Positions 23,060 to 31,642 of a stretch of 64,000 nt of DNA are shown here, in pieces; position 1 is the stretch's first letter; every line of letters begins with the position of its first letter. Origin of the DNA: Flavobacterium sp. SLB02 (GTDB lineage Bacteria; Bacteroidota; Bacteroidia; Flavobacteriales; Flavobacteriaceae). Where the stretch lies: NCBI RefSeq assembly GCF_009664855.1, contig NZ_CP045928.1, positions 4,527,186 to 4,591,185 of the forward strand, in the 5' to 3' direction. The position numbers were made by a program, and so were the translations under genes. The notes below the pieces were generated by a model, which was given only the letters and a program-made list of their open reading frames with translations, ran no database searches and was not told the DNA's origin.

Positions 23060-23230
23060 TTAGACACACTGCAGTGCGTCTGTACAATAAAAAATGGTTA
23101 TATATAATTCAACACGATAAATTTTCACGCAGATCTAGCAGATCTTAAAATCATTTTAATCCTCTAATCTGTGGCAAAAATTCACACAACCTGTTAGACG
23201 CAATGCAGTGCGTCTCTACGATAAAAAATA
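23060..23230. repeat. Two copies of a GACGCA-palindrome repeat with filler
   Basis: TTAGACACACTGCAGTGCGTCTGTAC (23060 onward) and TTAGACGCAATGCAGTGCGTC (23194 onward) are near-identical; each holds the palindromic CTGCAGTGCGTC core. Between them lies AGATCTAGCAGATCT, another small palindrome. No gene is supported here. Confidence 0.55.
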
Positions 23231-23241
23231 TCTCCAGAAAA

Positions 23242-23487
23242 ATGGTACAACACGACAAAATTTCTGATTCAGATCTCCGGAATAAAATTAAAAATACGGA
23301 AATTTGCTTTGGAGGAAACCGAAAACTAAAAATCTACGGCACTTTAAAATGTTCGTCAGGAAAAAGAATGAAACGAGAAAACCGGGTTTTCTTTTTATCT
23401 GAAAATGACGCCAGTCAAAATGGATTCAGACCTTGCGGACATTGCATGAAAACCGAATATCAAAACTGGAAAAATGGACTTATTTAA
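23242..23487 (+). CDS. Stand-alone Ada metal-binding-domain protein
   Basis: 81 residues from the ATG at 23242; an upstream in-frame ATG at 23203 lies inside a dispersed repeat and is rejected. It matches the Ada N-terminal zinc domain: KLKIYGTLKCSSGKRMKREN followed by RVFF and NGFRPCGHCMK. Cys37 corresponds to the methyl-accepting Cys38 of Ada, Cys65 and Cys68 to the second zinc pair; the position of Ada Cys42 is Lys41, so one ligand is missing or replaced (Cys22 is a candidate). It overlaps alkB by 14 bases and sits in the alkylation repair cluster. Role as sensor, accessory or repair protein is inferred. Confidence 0.75.
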   Translation: MVQHDKISDSDLRNKIKNTEICFGGNRKLKIYGTLKCSSGKRMKRENRVFFLSENDASQNGFRPCGHCMKTEYQNWKNGLI

Positions 23488-24085
23488 TCCCGAAACTGAC
23501 GAAACGACTAACTTACTTCCTAAAAACGGAACCGTAAATTATTATGGCAAATTATTTTCGAGAGAAGCATCTAATCACTATTTGGATGTCCTTTTGAATA
23601 CCATCGAATGGAAAAATGATGAAGCCATTATCTTCGGGAAATTAATTCTTACGAAGCGAAAAGTTGCCTGGTACGGAGATTCCGGGTTTGAATATACCTA
23701 TTCGAATACCACTAAAAAAGCACTTCCGTGGACACAGGAACTATTGGAATTAAAAGCTATTATTGAACAGGAAACAGGAGAAACTTTCAACTCTTGTTTA
23801 TTGAATTTATATCATTCCGGCGATGAAGGAATGGCGTGGCACAGCGATGCCGAAAAGGATTTGAAAAAGAATGGCGCTATTGGTTCGGTAAGTTTTGGTG
23901 CTGAAAGAAAGTTTGCTTTCAAACATAAAGAAACAAAAGAAACGGTTTCGTTAATCTTAGAGCACGGCAGTTTATTAGTTATGAAAGACGAGACACAAAC
24001 CCATTGGCTGCATCGATTGCCGCCAACCAAAACAACATCAAAACCTCGTATAAATTTGACGTTTAGAACTATTGTTTCACAATAA
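23474..24085 (+). CDS. alkB: AlkB-type DNA/RNA dealkylase
   Basis: 203 residues. AlkB-type motifs: NLYHSGDEGMAWHSDAEKDL with iron ligands His123 and Asp125, the later ligand His180 in HWLHRLPPTK, and PRINLTFR (Arg192, Arg198) for 2-oxoglutarate. SVSFGAERKFAFK is the substrate-side strand seen in the ALKBH2/3-like group. The enzyme oxidatively removes methyl groups from N1-methyladenine and N3-methylcytosine. It overlaps the zinc-domain gene by 14 bases, so the two are co-translated. Completes the ada-linked alkylation cluster. Confidence 0.92.
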   Translation: MDLFNPETDETTNLLPKNGTVNYYGKLFSREASNHYLDVLLNTIEWKNDEAIIFGKLILTKRKVAWYGDSGFEYTYSNTTKKALPWTQELLELKAIIEQETGETFNSCLLNLYHSGDEGMAWHSDAEKDLKKNGAIGSVSFGAERKFAFKHKETKETVSLILEHGSLLVMKDETQTHWLHRLPPTKTTSKPRINLTFRTIVSQ

Positions 24086-24179
24086 AAATTAATTGAACCC
24101 TTAAGAGATTAAGGAAAATTAAGCTTTTAGACTTAATGAATCTTAATGTCTTAATGGTAAAAAAAAATTCGTGTTTTTT

Positions 24180-24935
24180 TTACCAACCCTGATTCAATCC
24201 GTTTTTAAGGACTTCTTCGTATTTATCTTTATCAAAAGTATAAAGGTTTGGCGCTTTGTGTGCTACGTTACTTTTCTTTTCGTCGAGTTTATTAAGGATT
24301 CCCATGTTGTTTATTTTACGTAGAAAGTTCCTTCTGTCCAGTTTTTTATCCAAAATGGTTTCATATAATTTTTGCAGCTCTGGAATTGTGAATTTTTCGG
24401 GCAATAAATTGTACCCTACCGGCATTAGGTTCAATTCGATTCTAAGCGTATTTAATGCTTTATCGAGAATTGCTGCATGATCTAAAATAAGTTCAGGCAC
24501 TTCTTTATGGTCAATCCATTCTATAATTTCTTCTTTATTGACAGATTTTGGAATCGTTTTTAAAAAATCGACAAGAGCGTAATAGCCAATTGTAACAAAA
24601 CGCTGCGTGAGCCATTTTCCTTTTGCTTCTTCGATCTTTAAATATTCTAAAACTTCTTTGCTAAAATGCTGATCGTTGCGTTTTATTTTTCCAAAAGTGG
24701 CAAATTGTCTCAAAAATATACCTTCTACTCCGGTTCTTTCATTTAAAACAGTCACCGCTGCGGTATCTATATCCTGATCGATTGGGATAAAACCGCCAGG
24801 TAATGACCACTTATTGCTATGCGGAATCTTAATCAATAAAACTTTAAGCTGATTGTCATGAAAACCAAAAATCACACAATCTATCGAAAGTCCGGGTTGA
24901 TAATTTTGATTATTTTCTATAATGTCTTTTAACAT
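24180..24935 (-). CDS. NrtR-like Nudix-type transcriptional regulator
   Basis: 251 residues: a Nudix-fold domain (about 15-150) with SNKWSLPGGFIPIDQDIDTAAVTVLNERTG and a C-terminal winged helix (about 165-245, EKFTIPELQKLYETILDKKLDRRNFLRKI). The Nudix box is degenerate: the REx2EE catalytic core is replaced by VLNERTG, so it is probably a ligand sensor without hydrolase activity. In Bacteroidota, NrtR-like proteins regulate sugar catabolism (for example arabinose), binding a phosphorylated sugar. It lies near a large glucan PUL but 19 kb from its susC, so its target is unknown. It converges on alkB. Confidence 0.85.
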   Translation of the reverse strand: MLKDIIENNQNYQPGLSIDCVIFGFHDNQLKVLLIKIPHSNKWSLPGGFIPIDQDIDTAAVTVLNERTGVEGIFLRQFATFGKIKRNDQHFSKEVLEYLKIEEAKGKWLTQRFVTIGYYALVDFLKTIPKSVNKEEIIEWIDHKEVPELILDHAAILDKALNTLRIELNLMPVGYNLLPEKFTIPELQKLYETILDKKLDRRNFLRKINNMGILNKLDEKKSNVAHKAPNLYTFDKDKYEEVLKNGLNQGW

Positions 24936-25281
24936 TTAACTTTTATTAATTACAACTTTCGTTTTAGATTGGCTCTGCAATTTAAATCATTTTTATAAAA
25001 CCGAAACATTTTTATCCAATTCAGCCTTAATAAATCTGAAAAAAACTGTCGCCGGAAAGAAGTGTTAAAATCACAATTTTTTAATTAAAAACAAACAACA
25101 AATTAAAAAAATAAGTACATTGCGTCATAATAACACATTACACATTTATTTTGTTGTTTTTTCAACTAATAAATGCCTAAAAAAAGTTATAACTTATTAA
25201 TTATCAGTTTTAATATTGTAATTTTCACAGCAAGTCACAATACAAAATCTATTTAAGTATAGAACCATTAATGATTAGAAT
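24936..25281. other. 346-base intergenic region, AT-rich, no gene seen
   Basis: Between the NrtR-like gene (divergent) and a small unknown gene. AT-rich, with no clear hairpin, repeat or reading frame; promoters of both flanking genes must lie here. Confidence 0.5.
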
Positions 25282-25539
25282 ATGAGCATTCCTGATTTAG
25301 AAAAACTCAACAAAAAATTTATGAAGAAGATCTATTCTTCTTTTGGATTAGTATCAAAAAATGATCTTTTAGAAGCTTCTATAAAGTATAGCGAAGAGCA
25401 GGAAAAAATCTTCAACCAAATGATTGTTGAAACTGATGCAAAAAATAAAAAAGCAAAACGCGAAGCTTTTGACAAAGCATTATTTGCATCTTATAAAGGA
25501 ATTGGTGCTATGGATTTTATAAATACTGTTTTAAAATAA
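25282..25539 (+). CDS. Small hypothetical protein
   Basis: 85 residues, mostly helical and charged (MSIPDLEKLNKKFMKKIYSSFG and NKKAKREAFDKALFASYKGIGAMDFI). No signal peptide, membrane helix or known motif; the codon composition and single compact helical layout support a real gene. It has long flanking non-coding stretches (346 and 363 bases), and its stop is followed by an intrinsic terminator. Function unknown; could be a small stress or regulatory protein. Confidence 0.55.
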   Translation: MSIPDLEKLNKKFMKKIYSSFGLVSKNDLLEASIKYSEEQEKIFNQMIVETDAKNKKAKREAFDKALFASYKGIGAMDFINTVLK

Positions 25540-25615
25540 ATCCTGATTCCTGAAACATTGAGAAGATTCTTTTTTGACATATGATGCTTTTAAGATGAAT
25601 AATCTAATAAACATG

Positions 25616-25640
25616 AACCTTGCTACAAGCGAGGTTTTTT
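25616..25640 (+). terminator. Intrinsic terminator after the small unknown gene
   Basis: AACCTTGC / GCGAGGTT stem (one G-T pair) with 5-base loop and a following T-tract. Confidence 0.65.
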
Positions 25641-25902
25641 CATTTCTACAAAGTCCTCTACAATATAATATTACATTGCCCTGAGGCTTTTTTTTATTTT
25701 AATTTTAAGTTTAGTAGTAATAAAAAAAGATATTTTTTTTCGATTTCAATTGTCAATGTCAATAAAATGACGCAATTTTATTAAGAAAAATTAAATTAAT
25801 TAATTTTAACAATCGTCAAGTATTCTCAAATTCCCACTTTTTGTGACTTCACGAAAAGGAGTTATACTTATATTAATTATTAGAAATATTAAAAACACAT
25901 CG

Positions 25903-27924
25903 ATGGAAAATCTTATTCAATCAGAGAATTACAAAATTCAAAAGCCAGCAGAATGGGCTACTAATATTAATGACAATCAACTTATTGAATACATTAAAGA
26001 ATCAGATTTTGCAAGTAAACAAATAGATGAAGGACGTGATTATTGCTATTTTTTAGATAAAATTTATTATACCAGTGATGAGGAAAATAGTGAATATGCT
26101 TGTGTAGCTTATACGCTGAACGAACCTGCTAATCTTGAAAATGCCTCGGTAATGGATGTTGTAGTCGAAGAAAACGAAACTTACATTATACACAGAATTA
26201 GCGTTTTAAGAGAAGGAGTTTTGGTAGATAAAATACCTGACACAAAAATTAAAGTACTGGACAGCGAAAACCAAAGTGACGGGGGTGTTTTAAGCAGCAA
26301 TAAAAAAATTAATATTACCATAAAAGATTTACGCCTTTATGATGTTCTGATCATGGAAGATTCAAGGATAAAAGTCTTTACAGAACGTGACTTTTTACGC
26401 AAAGAATTTTCTAAGTTTGTTTGGGTTAGTCCAAGTACTTATTGGGCTTACGGAAGCTATAATTTTTCTTTCATCAATGATCGCAAGAAAAGAATTGCCT
26501 ACAAAAAAACATTCTTTAGAGATGAAGACGGAAATGTATTGGCTCCGGAAATTAACTACTTAGAAAAAGGTCAAAGATTTACTATCGAAAAAGAAAACTA
26601 CATCAATTTTGTAGATACCAATCGTGAAATTGCTCCTTTTATCGATTTTGCTACTGATAGTAACTGGATCGACTTATCGAATTATATTTCTCCTTTATAT
26701 GAAGAGGTTTATGCTAAATCTTCTCTACAGGAATTTGCTCCTAATCTGGTCGAAAAACTGGATGCCATTACCAACAAAGATGAACAATTGCAGTTTGCGA
26801 TAGACTATGTGCAAAATCATGTTTACTATGTTTTTAATGCAGATGAAATGAACGGTCACAAACCTCAGGAACCTTCTATCACGTATCAAAACAAACAAGG
26901 AGATTGTAAGGCAAAATGTGTTTTACTAAAAGTAATTTTAGATTATATCAAGGTTGATTCGTCTGTGGTTTTGGTTAATTTTAATACAGATCATTACCTG
27001 AAATATTACTTGCCATCTTTATTGACTTTTAATCATGTCATTGTAAAAATCGATTATAAAGGTGAAACGTATTTTATTGATGCTACAAGTCGTGATGAAT
27101 TTGGATTGATTGAAAATCGCGGTTTTATTTACTTCATGCATTATTTGGAGGTAAAGCCAAATCAGGATTTACAAATAAAAAAATCGCATAAATTCCCTTA
27201 TTATGGTATTAATGAAAAAGCTGATTTTAATGTTCAAAATAATATTGGGCAGCTTTCGTTAACCACAACTTACAAAGGAAACCGCGCCAATTATATGCGC
27301 AAGTATTTTAAAAATACTAATAAAAGAGAAATCATTGACAGCTGGAATAATTTCTTCTTTTATACTTTGAACTATAACAATGACCGAAACGGAACTGATG
27401 TTCGAAATATATTCAAAGACGCTACAATTGAAACGTTGAGCGATGATAAAAAACTGAACGAATATACTATCCAGTACAAGGCCAATGTTGAAGATCCGTA
27501 TTATACAGATGCACAAAAGAATCGTTTCTTAATGTATTTTGATCGAAATGTGATTAAAAATAATGCCCGTGACTTCTTGCATACTGATATTGCTTTCTGG
27601 CATAATTTTGACAACGAAAAATACGAAATCAATCTTTATACGGATCAAAGAATAGATGTAGAAGAGAAATTTACGGTGCAGGAAAGCACGATTAAAAATC
27701 CGTATTTTGATTATACTAGCCGTAAAAAAATCACAAAAAATGGCGCTACCATAAATATTGATTTTACGCCATTGGTGAATTTAGAAATTCCGCCGGCAGA
27801 TTTTGAAGAATTCAGAAATGCGCATCACGAGGTTGCAGACAGCAATTTTGGACTGGGAATTGACATCATAGAACAAGGTTTTATGAATTTGATGAAGTTT
27901 AATTTCAAAAAACTGGTAAAATAA
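25903..27924 (+). CDS. Transglutaminase-like protein with DUF3857-type N-terminal region
   Basis: Start set at ATG 25903 (MENLIQSENYKIQ), giving 673 residues. N-terminal beta-rich region (about 1-270) resembles the DUF3857 domain that precedes such enzymes. The transglutaminase-like core (about 290-400) has Cys335 in GDCKAKCVLLK, His378 in FNHVIVKIDY and Asp393 in FIDATSRDEF. The C-terminal part is another beta domain. Unlike most DUF3857 proteins I see no signal peptide; the earlier frame adds MTSRKGVILILIIRN, a hydrophobic segment, but it has no good ribosome-binding site. Probable peptidase-type enzyme of unknown substrate. A terminator follows. Confidence 0.8.
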   Translation: MENLIQSENYKIQKPAEWATNINDNQLIEYIKESDFASKQIDEGRDYCYFLDKIYYTSDEENSEYACVAYTLNEPANLENASVMDVVVEENETYIIHRISVLREGVLVDKIPDTKIKVLDSENQSDGGVLSSNKKINITIKDLRLYDVLIMEDSRIKVFTERDFLRKEFSKFVWVSPSTYWAYGSYNFSFINDRKKRIAYKKTFFRDEDGNVLAPEINYLEKGQRFTIEKENYINFVDTNREIAPFIDFATDSNWIDLSNYISPLYEEVYAKSSLQEFAPNLVEKLDAITNKDEQLQFAIDYVQNHVYYVFNADEMNGHKPQEPSITYQNKQGDCKAKCVLLKVILDYIKVDSSVVLVNFNTDHYLKYYLPSLLTFNHVIVKIDYKGETYFIDATSRDEFGLIENRGFIYFMHYLEVKPNQDLQIKKSHKFPYYGINEKADFNVQNNIGQLSLTTTYKGNRANYMRKYFKNTNKREIIDSWNNFFFYTLNYNNDRNGTDVRNIFKDATIETLSDDKKLNEYTIQYKANVEDPYYTDAQKNRFLMYFDRNVIKNNARDFLHTDIAFWHNFDNEKYEINLYTDQRIDVEEKFTVQESTIKNPYFDYTSRKKITKNGATINIDFTPLVNLEIPPADFEEFRNAHHEVADSNFGLGIDIIEQGFMNLMKFNFKKLVK

Positions 27925-27931
27925 TTATAAC

Positions 27932-27959
27932 AAAAAGGGCTTCAAATGAAGCCCTTTTT
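27932..27959. terminator. Bidirectional intrinsic terminator
   Basis: AAAAAGGGCTTC / GAAGCCCTTTTT perfect 12-bp stem with 4-base loop between converging genes. Confidence 0.85.
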
Positions 27960-27976
27960 ATTTGTGAATGAATTTC

Positions 27977-30202
27977 TTAAAGCAATTCAAAATTAGATTT
28001 TAATTTGATATCTGCTGATGAAGCTCCAATCATTACTTCGAAATCTCCCGGTTCTGCAACAAATTCTAATTTATCATTGTAGAAAGAAAGTTTCTCTTTG
28101 TCGATTGTAAATTCTATTGTTTTAGATTCCCCTGCATTTAATTTTACTTTTTGAAAATCTCTTAGTTCTAAAACAGGTCTTACAACTGATCCAAATTTAT
28201 CTTTTAAGTACAATTGTACTACTTCTTCTCCGGCTACTTTCCCTACATTCGATAATTGAAATGAAACTTTAATGGTTTCATTATTTTTCATTTTAGTCGA
28301 AGATAATTTCAAATCAGAATAATTGAATTTGGTATAACTCAAACCATATCCAAAAGGAAATTTAGGTGAGTTTTTAAGATCGATATAAGCCGAAACATAA
28401 TTTTTCGAATCTTCGTCTTTCGCTGGTCTTCCTGTACTGTAGTGATTGTAGTAAATTGGAATCTGCCCTACTTCTCTCGGGAAAGTCATTGGCAATTTCC
28501 CAGACGGATTATAATCTCCAAACAAAACATTAGCGATTGCATTTCCAGCCTCAGTTCCTAACCACCAGGTGTATACAATTGCAGGAACGTTATCTGCAGT
28601 CCAGTTAAAAATAAGAGGTCTTCCTGCATTTACCAAAACTACAACCGGTTTTCCGGTAGCCTGAATTGCTTTTACTAAATCTTCCTGAACGCCTGGCAAA
28701 TGAATATCGCTTCGGCTTTTTGCTTCACCGCTCATGTCGCGTCTTTCTCCTATACTCAAAATAACAACATCGGCTTGTTTGGCAGTGGCAACAGCTTCTG
28801 CAAAACCATCTTTGTTGTCTCCGTCGACTTCACAGCCTTTGGCATAAAGCAACTTGGTATTTTTACCTACTTTATTTTGTAAACCATCCCATTGCGAAAC
28901 GATCCATTTATTATAATCAACCTCAGGTAATTCTACAGACCAGAATCCCATGTTTTCTTTGTACTCTTTTACCATTGGCCCGATAAAAGCTATCGTTTTC
29001 AGGTTTTTAGAAAGTGGCAAAGTTTCATTTTCATTTTTTAATAAAACGATACTTTTTTGAGCTACATCAAGAGCTGCTTTTCTGTGTTCAGGATTGTTCA
29101 AAGCTTTATCAGCTCTTTTTTGATCTGAATATTTGTACGGATCATCAAATAATCCTAATTCGAATTTCTTGCGAAGAATTCTTTTTACTGCATCATCAAT
29201 TAATTCAACAGGTACTTTTCCTTCTTTAACCAAATCGGCTAAATGATATCTGTAAGCATTACTTTCCATATCCATATCGCTTCCGGCAGTAATTGCAGAA
29301 CGTGCTGCGGCTTTAAGATCTTTCGAATATCCGTGTGCTACCATTTCGCCAATTGAACCCCAGTCAGAAACTACGAATCCCTGAAAGTTCCATTTTCCTT
29401 TTAAGATATCGCGTTGTAAATGTGCATTTCCTGTAGCAGGAATTCCGTTAAGGTCATTGAATGAATTCATAAAAGTAGCTGCTCCTGCATCAAGAGCTGC
29501 TTTGAATGGCGGTAAATAGGTTTCCCACAACATTCTTTCACTCATGTCTACTGAGTTGTAATCTCTTCCGCCCACTGCTGCACCATAAGCTGCAAAGTGT
29601 TTTACACAAGCCATAACAGAGTTTAAATCTCCCAGTTTATTTCCCTGAAAACCTTTTACTCTCGCGTAAGCAATTTTAGATCCCAGATAAGTATCCTCTC
29701 CTGCACCTTCCATAACACGTCCCCAACGAGGATCACGGCTAATGTCTACCATGGGTGCAAATGTCCAGTGAATTCCGCTTGCAGCAGCTTCTGTCGCTGC
29801 AACTCTTGCTGCTAATTCAATTGCTTGTAAATCCCAACTTGCAGCCTCGGCCAACGGAAGCGGGAAAGTAGTTTTGTACCCGTGAATAACGTCCTGACCA
29901 AACAACAACGGAATTTTAAGACGTGATTGCATTGCCAGTTCCTGATATTGTCTGGTGTATTTTGTACCCACAATATTTAACATAGATCCTACAATTCCGG
30001 ATTTAATTTCGGCTTGTTTGTTCGGATTAATTGTGATTGGTCCTGTTGCAGAATTATCTCCCGTATATTGATTAAGCTGACCTATTTTTTCTTCGATGGT
30101 CATTTTTTTCAATAGAGCATTTACTTTCTGATCTATTGTTTCTTGTTGTGCCATCGCAAAAACCGATACCATCAACAAGGCAAATGTGGTTAATTTCTTC
30201 AT
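27977..30202 (-). CDS. bglX: Periplasmic GH3 beta-glucosidase
   Basis: 741 residues from the ATG at 30202, with signal peptide MKKLTTFALLMVSVFAMAQ. GH3 landmarks: KHFAAYGAAVGGRDYNSVDMS, the nucleophile Asp280 in GFVVSDWGSIGEM, and DPRWGRVMEGAGEDTYLGS. Three-domain layout: TIM barrel (about 30-390), alpha/beta sandwich (about 400-610) and a C-terminal fibronectin-like domain. It cleaves terminal beta-linked glucose from oligosaccharides. It is the last gene of the PUL transcript, 14 bases after the GH30 gene; the upstream in-frame TTG at 30223 is rejected because it overlaps that gene. Confidence 0.92.
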   Translation of the reverse strand: MKKLTTFALLMVSVFAMAQQETIDQKVNALLKKMTIEEKIGQLNQYTGDNSATGPITINPNKQAEIKSGIVGSMLNIVGTKYTRQYQELAMQSRLKIPLLFGQDVIHGYKTTFPLPLAEAASWDLQAIELAARVAATEAAASGIHWTFAPMVDISRDPRWGRVMEGAGEDTYLGSKIAYARVKGFQGNKLGDLNSVMACVKHFAAYGAAVGGRDYNSVDMSERMLWETYLPPFKAALDAGAATFMNSFNDLNGIPATGNAHLQRDILKGKWNFQGFVVSDWGSIGEMVAHGYSKDLKAAARSAITAGSDMDMESNAYRYHLADLVKEGKVPVELIDDAVKRILRKKFELGLFDDPYKYSDQKRADKALNNPEHRKAALDVAQKSIVLLKNENETLPLSKNLKTIAFIGPMVKEYKENMGFWSVELPEVDYNKWIVSQWDGLQNKVGKNTKLLYAKGCEVDGDNKDGFAEAVATAKQADVVILSIGERRDMSGEAKSRSDIHLPGVQEDLVKAIQATGKPVVVLVNAGRPLIFNWTADNVPAIVYTWWLGTEAGNAIANVLFGDYNPSGKLPMTFPREVGQIPIYYNHYSTGRPAKDEDSKNYVSAYIDLKNSPKFPFGYGLSYTKFNYSDLKLSSTKMKNNETIKVSFQLSNVGKVAGEEVVQLYLKDKFGSVVRPVLELRDFQKVKLNAGESKTIEFTIDKEKLSFYNDKLEFVAEPGDFEVMIGASSADIKLKSNFELL

Positions 30203-30216
30203 GAATTTAATTTTGA

Positions 30217-31641
30217 TTACCAAACATAAGTAGCCACAGCACCTGCGTTTAAGGTAGTTGAAAATTGTTTTTGATTGTATTTTATATTAAATGTTTCTGT
30301 TGTAGTCCCGTCGTTTTCTACAATTAAAACCGTTTGTCCTGATGGCGTTTTAAAAGCGACATTGTTTAAATTTCCGCTAATATTACTTCCAATTCTTACT
30401 GATCCTTCAGGAACAAATTTTGATGCGTGACCTATAATATAATACCCTACTTCTCTTTTTATATTCTGAGCCTGATCGATCATTAATGCTCCTTTACAAG
30501 TCGAACATCCGCCTGGTGTAAATGGTTTGTAATACTCATCATTTGCTAATCCCCACGAAAGTGCATTTACACTCCAGTTACGCATAGAACCAATTACAAC
30601 ATTTTTTACACTCCATTTTAGATCAGATTCGAAACTGCTTTTTGATCCTGTATATTGTTCGGTAAAATACAAATCTTTGTTTGGATATGCATCATGAACC
30701 GCAGATAATGCGCTGATATCTCCTTCGTATAAATGAAAAGCAGAACCTGCTACAAAAGGATTCGCTTTTGCATCTTTTAAAATCGTCAAAGGATATTCGG
30801 GTTTGTTGCAATTATGATCATAAATCACGATTTTGGTTTTGATTTTAGCTTTCGCGAAAGCGGGACCTAAATGATTGCCAATAAAATCTGCTTGTTGTTC
30901 AGCAAGCATTAACAAACTTGGATTGTTTCCCGGATGCAATGGCTCATTTTGAGGTGTAATCGCATCAATAACGATTCCGTGCGATTTCATTGCCTGAATG
31001 TATTTTACAAAATACTCAGCATAAACCTGATAGTATTTTGGTTGTAAACTTCCGCCTTTTGAGCTTCCGTTGTCTTTCATCCAAACTGGAGGTGACCACG
31101 GTGAACCCATAATTTTTATGTTTGGATTGATGGCTAAAATTTCTTTTAATAAAGGAACAACATCATTTAAATCAGGACCTAAATCAAATTTTTCCAGTTT
31201 TAAATCGGTTTCACCTTCTGGTAAATCATCATACGAAAAAACTTTTTCATTCAAATCAGAAGCTCCAATACTAATACGAAGGTAACTTAAACCAATGGCA
31301 TCATTTTTTCTGGAAAACAATTCCTGAAGCAGGGCTTCTTTTTTTGCTTTATCCAATTTCAGGATTGCCTGAGCGCTTCCTCCTGTCAAAGAAAATCCAA
31401 AACCTTCGATGGTTTGAAATTTTTGAGAAGGATTTACCTCAATAGTCTGGTTTGAATTCGTTTCTGTATTAAAAACCAAATCATTTTGCTTTTGAAGTTT
31501 TAAAGACTCATCGGTTGTAGTGATCCACGATTCTGCTTTATTAGAAGTGGCTGCTGCATTTTTTGAAGTTCCGCATTTTATCTGAACTGCAATAAGTGGC
31601 AGTAAAAGTAAAATTTGAAGTTTTTTGTTGATGTTTTTCAT
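30217..31641 (-). CDS. GH30 glycoside hydrolase lipoprotein (paralogue D)
   Basis: 474 residues with lipobox ending at Cys23 (LIAVQIKC). GH30 landmarks: GFGFSLTGGSA near the start, PWSPPVWMKDNGS, acid/base Glu233 in TPQNEPLHPGNNPS and nucleophile Glu328 in YFTEQYTGS. GH30 covers glucosylceramidase and endo-beta-1,6-glucanase; the latter is favoured here by the surrounding PUL. It is most similar to the gene at 32686-34158 (QNEPLHGGNNPS in both) and less to the genes at 34181 and 35736. It is 1 base from the EEP gene and 14 from GH3, so the three form an operon. Confidence 0.9.
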   Translation of the reverse strand: MKNINKKLQILLLLPLIAVQIKCGTSKNAAATSNKAESWITTTDESLKLQKQNDLVFNTETNSNQTIEVNPSQKFQTIEGFGFSLTGGSAQAILKLDKAKKEALLQELFSRKNDAIGLSYLRISIGASDLNEKVFSYDDLPEGETDLKLEKFDLGPDLNDVVPLLKEILAINPNIKIMGSPWSPPVWMKDNGSSKGGSLQPKYYQVYAEYFVKYIQAMKSHGIVIDAITPQNEPLHPGNNPSLLMLAEQQADFIGNHLGPAFAKAKIKTKIVIYDHNCNKPEYPLTILKDAKANPFVAGSAFHLYEGDISALSAVHDAYPNKDLYFTEQYTGSKSSFESDLKWSVKNVVIGSMRNWSVNALSWGLANDEYYKPFTPGGCSTCKGALMIDQAQNIKREVGYYIIGHASKFVPEGSVRIGSNISGNLNNVAFKTPSGQTVLIVENDGTTTETFNIKYNQKQFSTTLNAGAVATYVW

Positions 31642-31642
31642 T

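Noticed and set aside
23203..23241. Upstream ATG for the Ada zinc-domain gene
   Set aside because: The ATG belongs to a dispersed palindromic repeat also found at 23060; the ATG at 23242 fits the domain start.
25843..25902. Upstream start of the transglutaminase-like gene at 25843
   Set aside because: The extension has no ribosome-binding site and a weak hydrophobic stretch; the ATG at 25903 is a better start, but this is not certain.
30203..30223. Upstream TTG start of the GH3 gene
   Set aside because: It would overlap the end of the GH30 gene and disrupt the signal peptide; the ATG at 30202 gives a perfect one.
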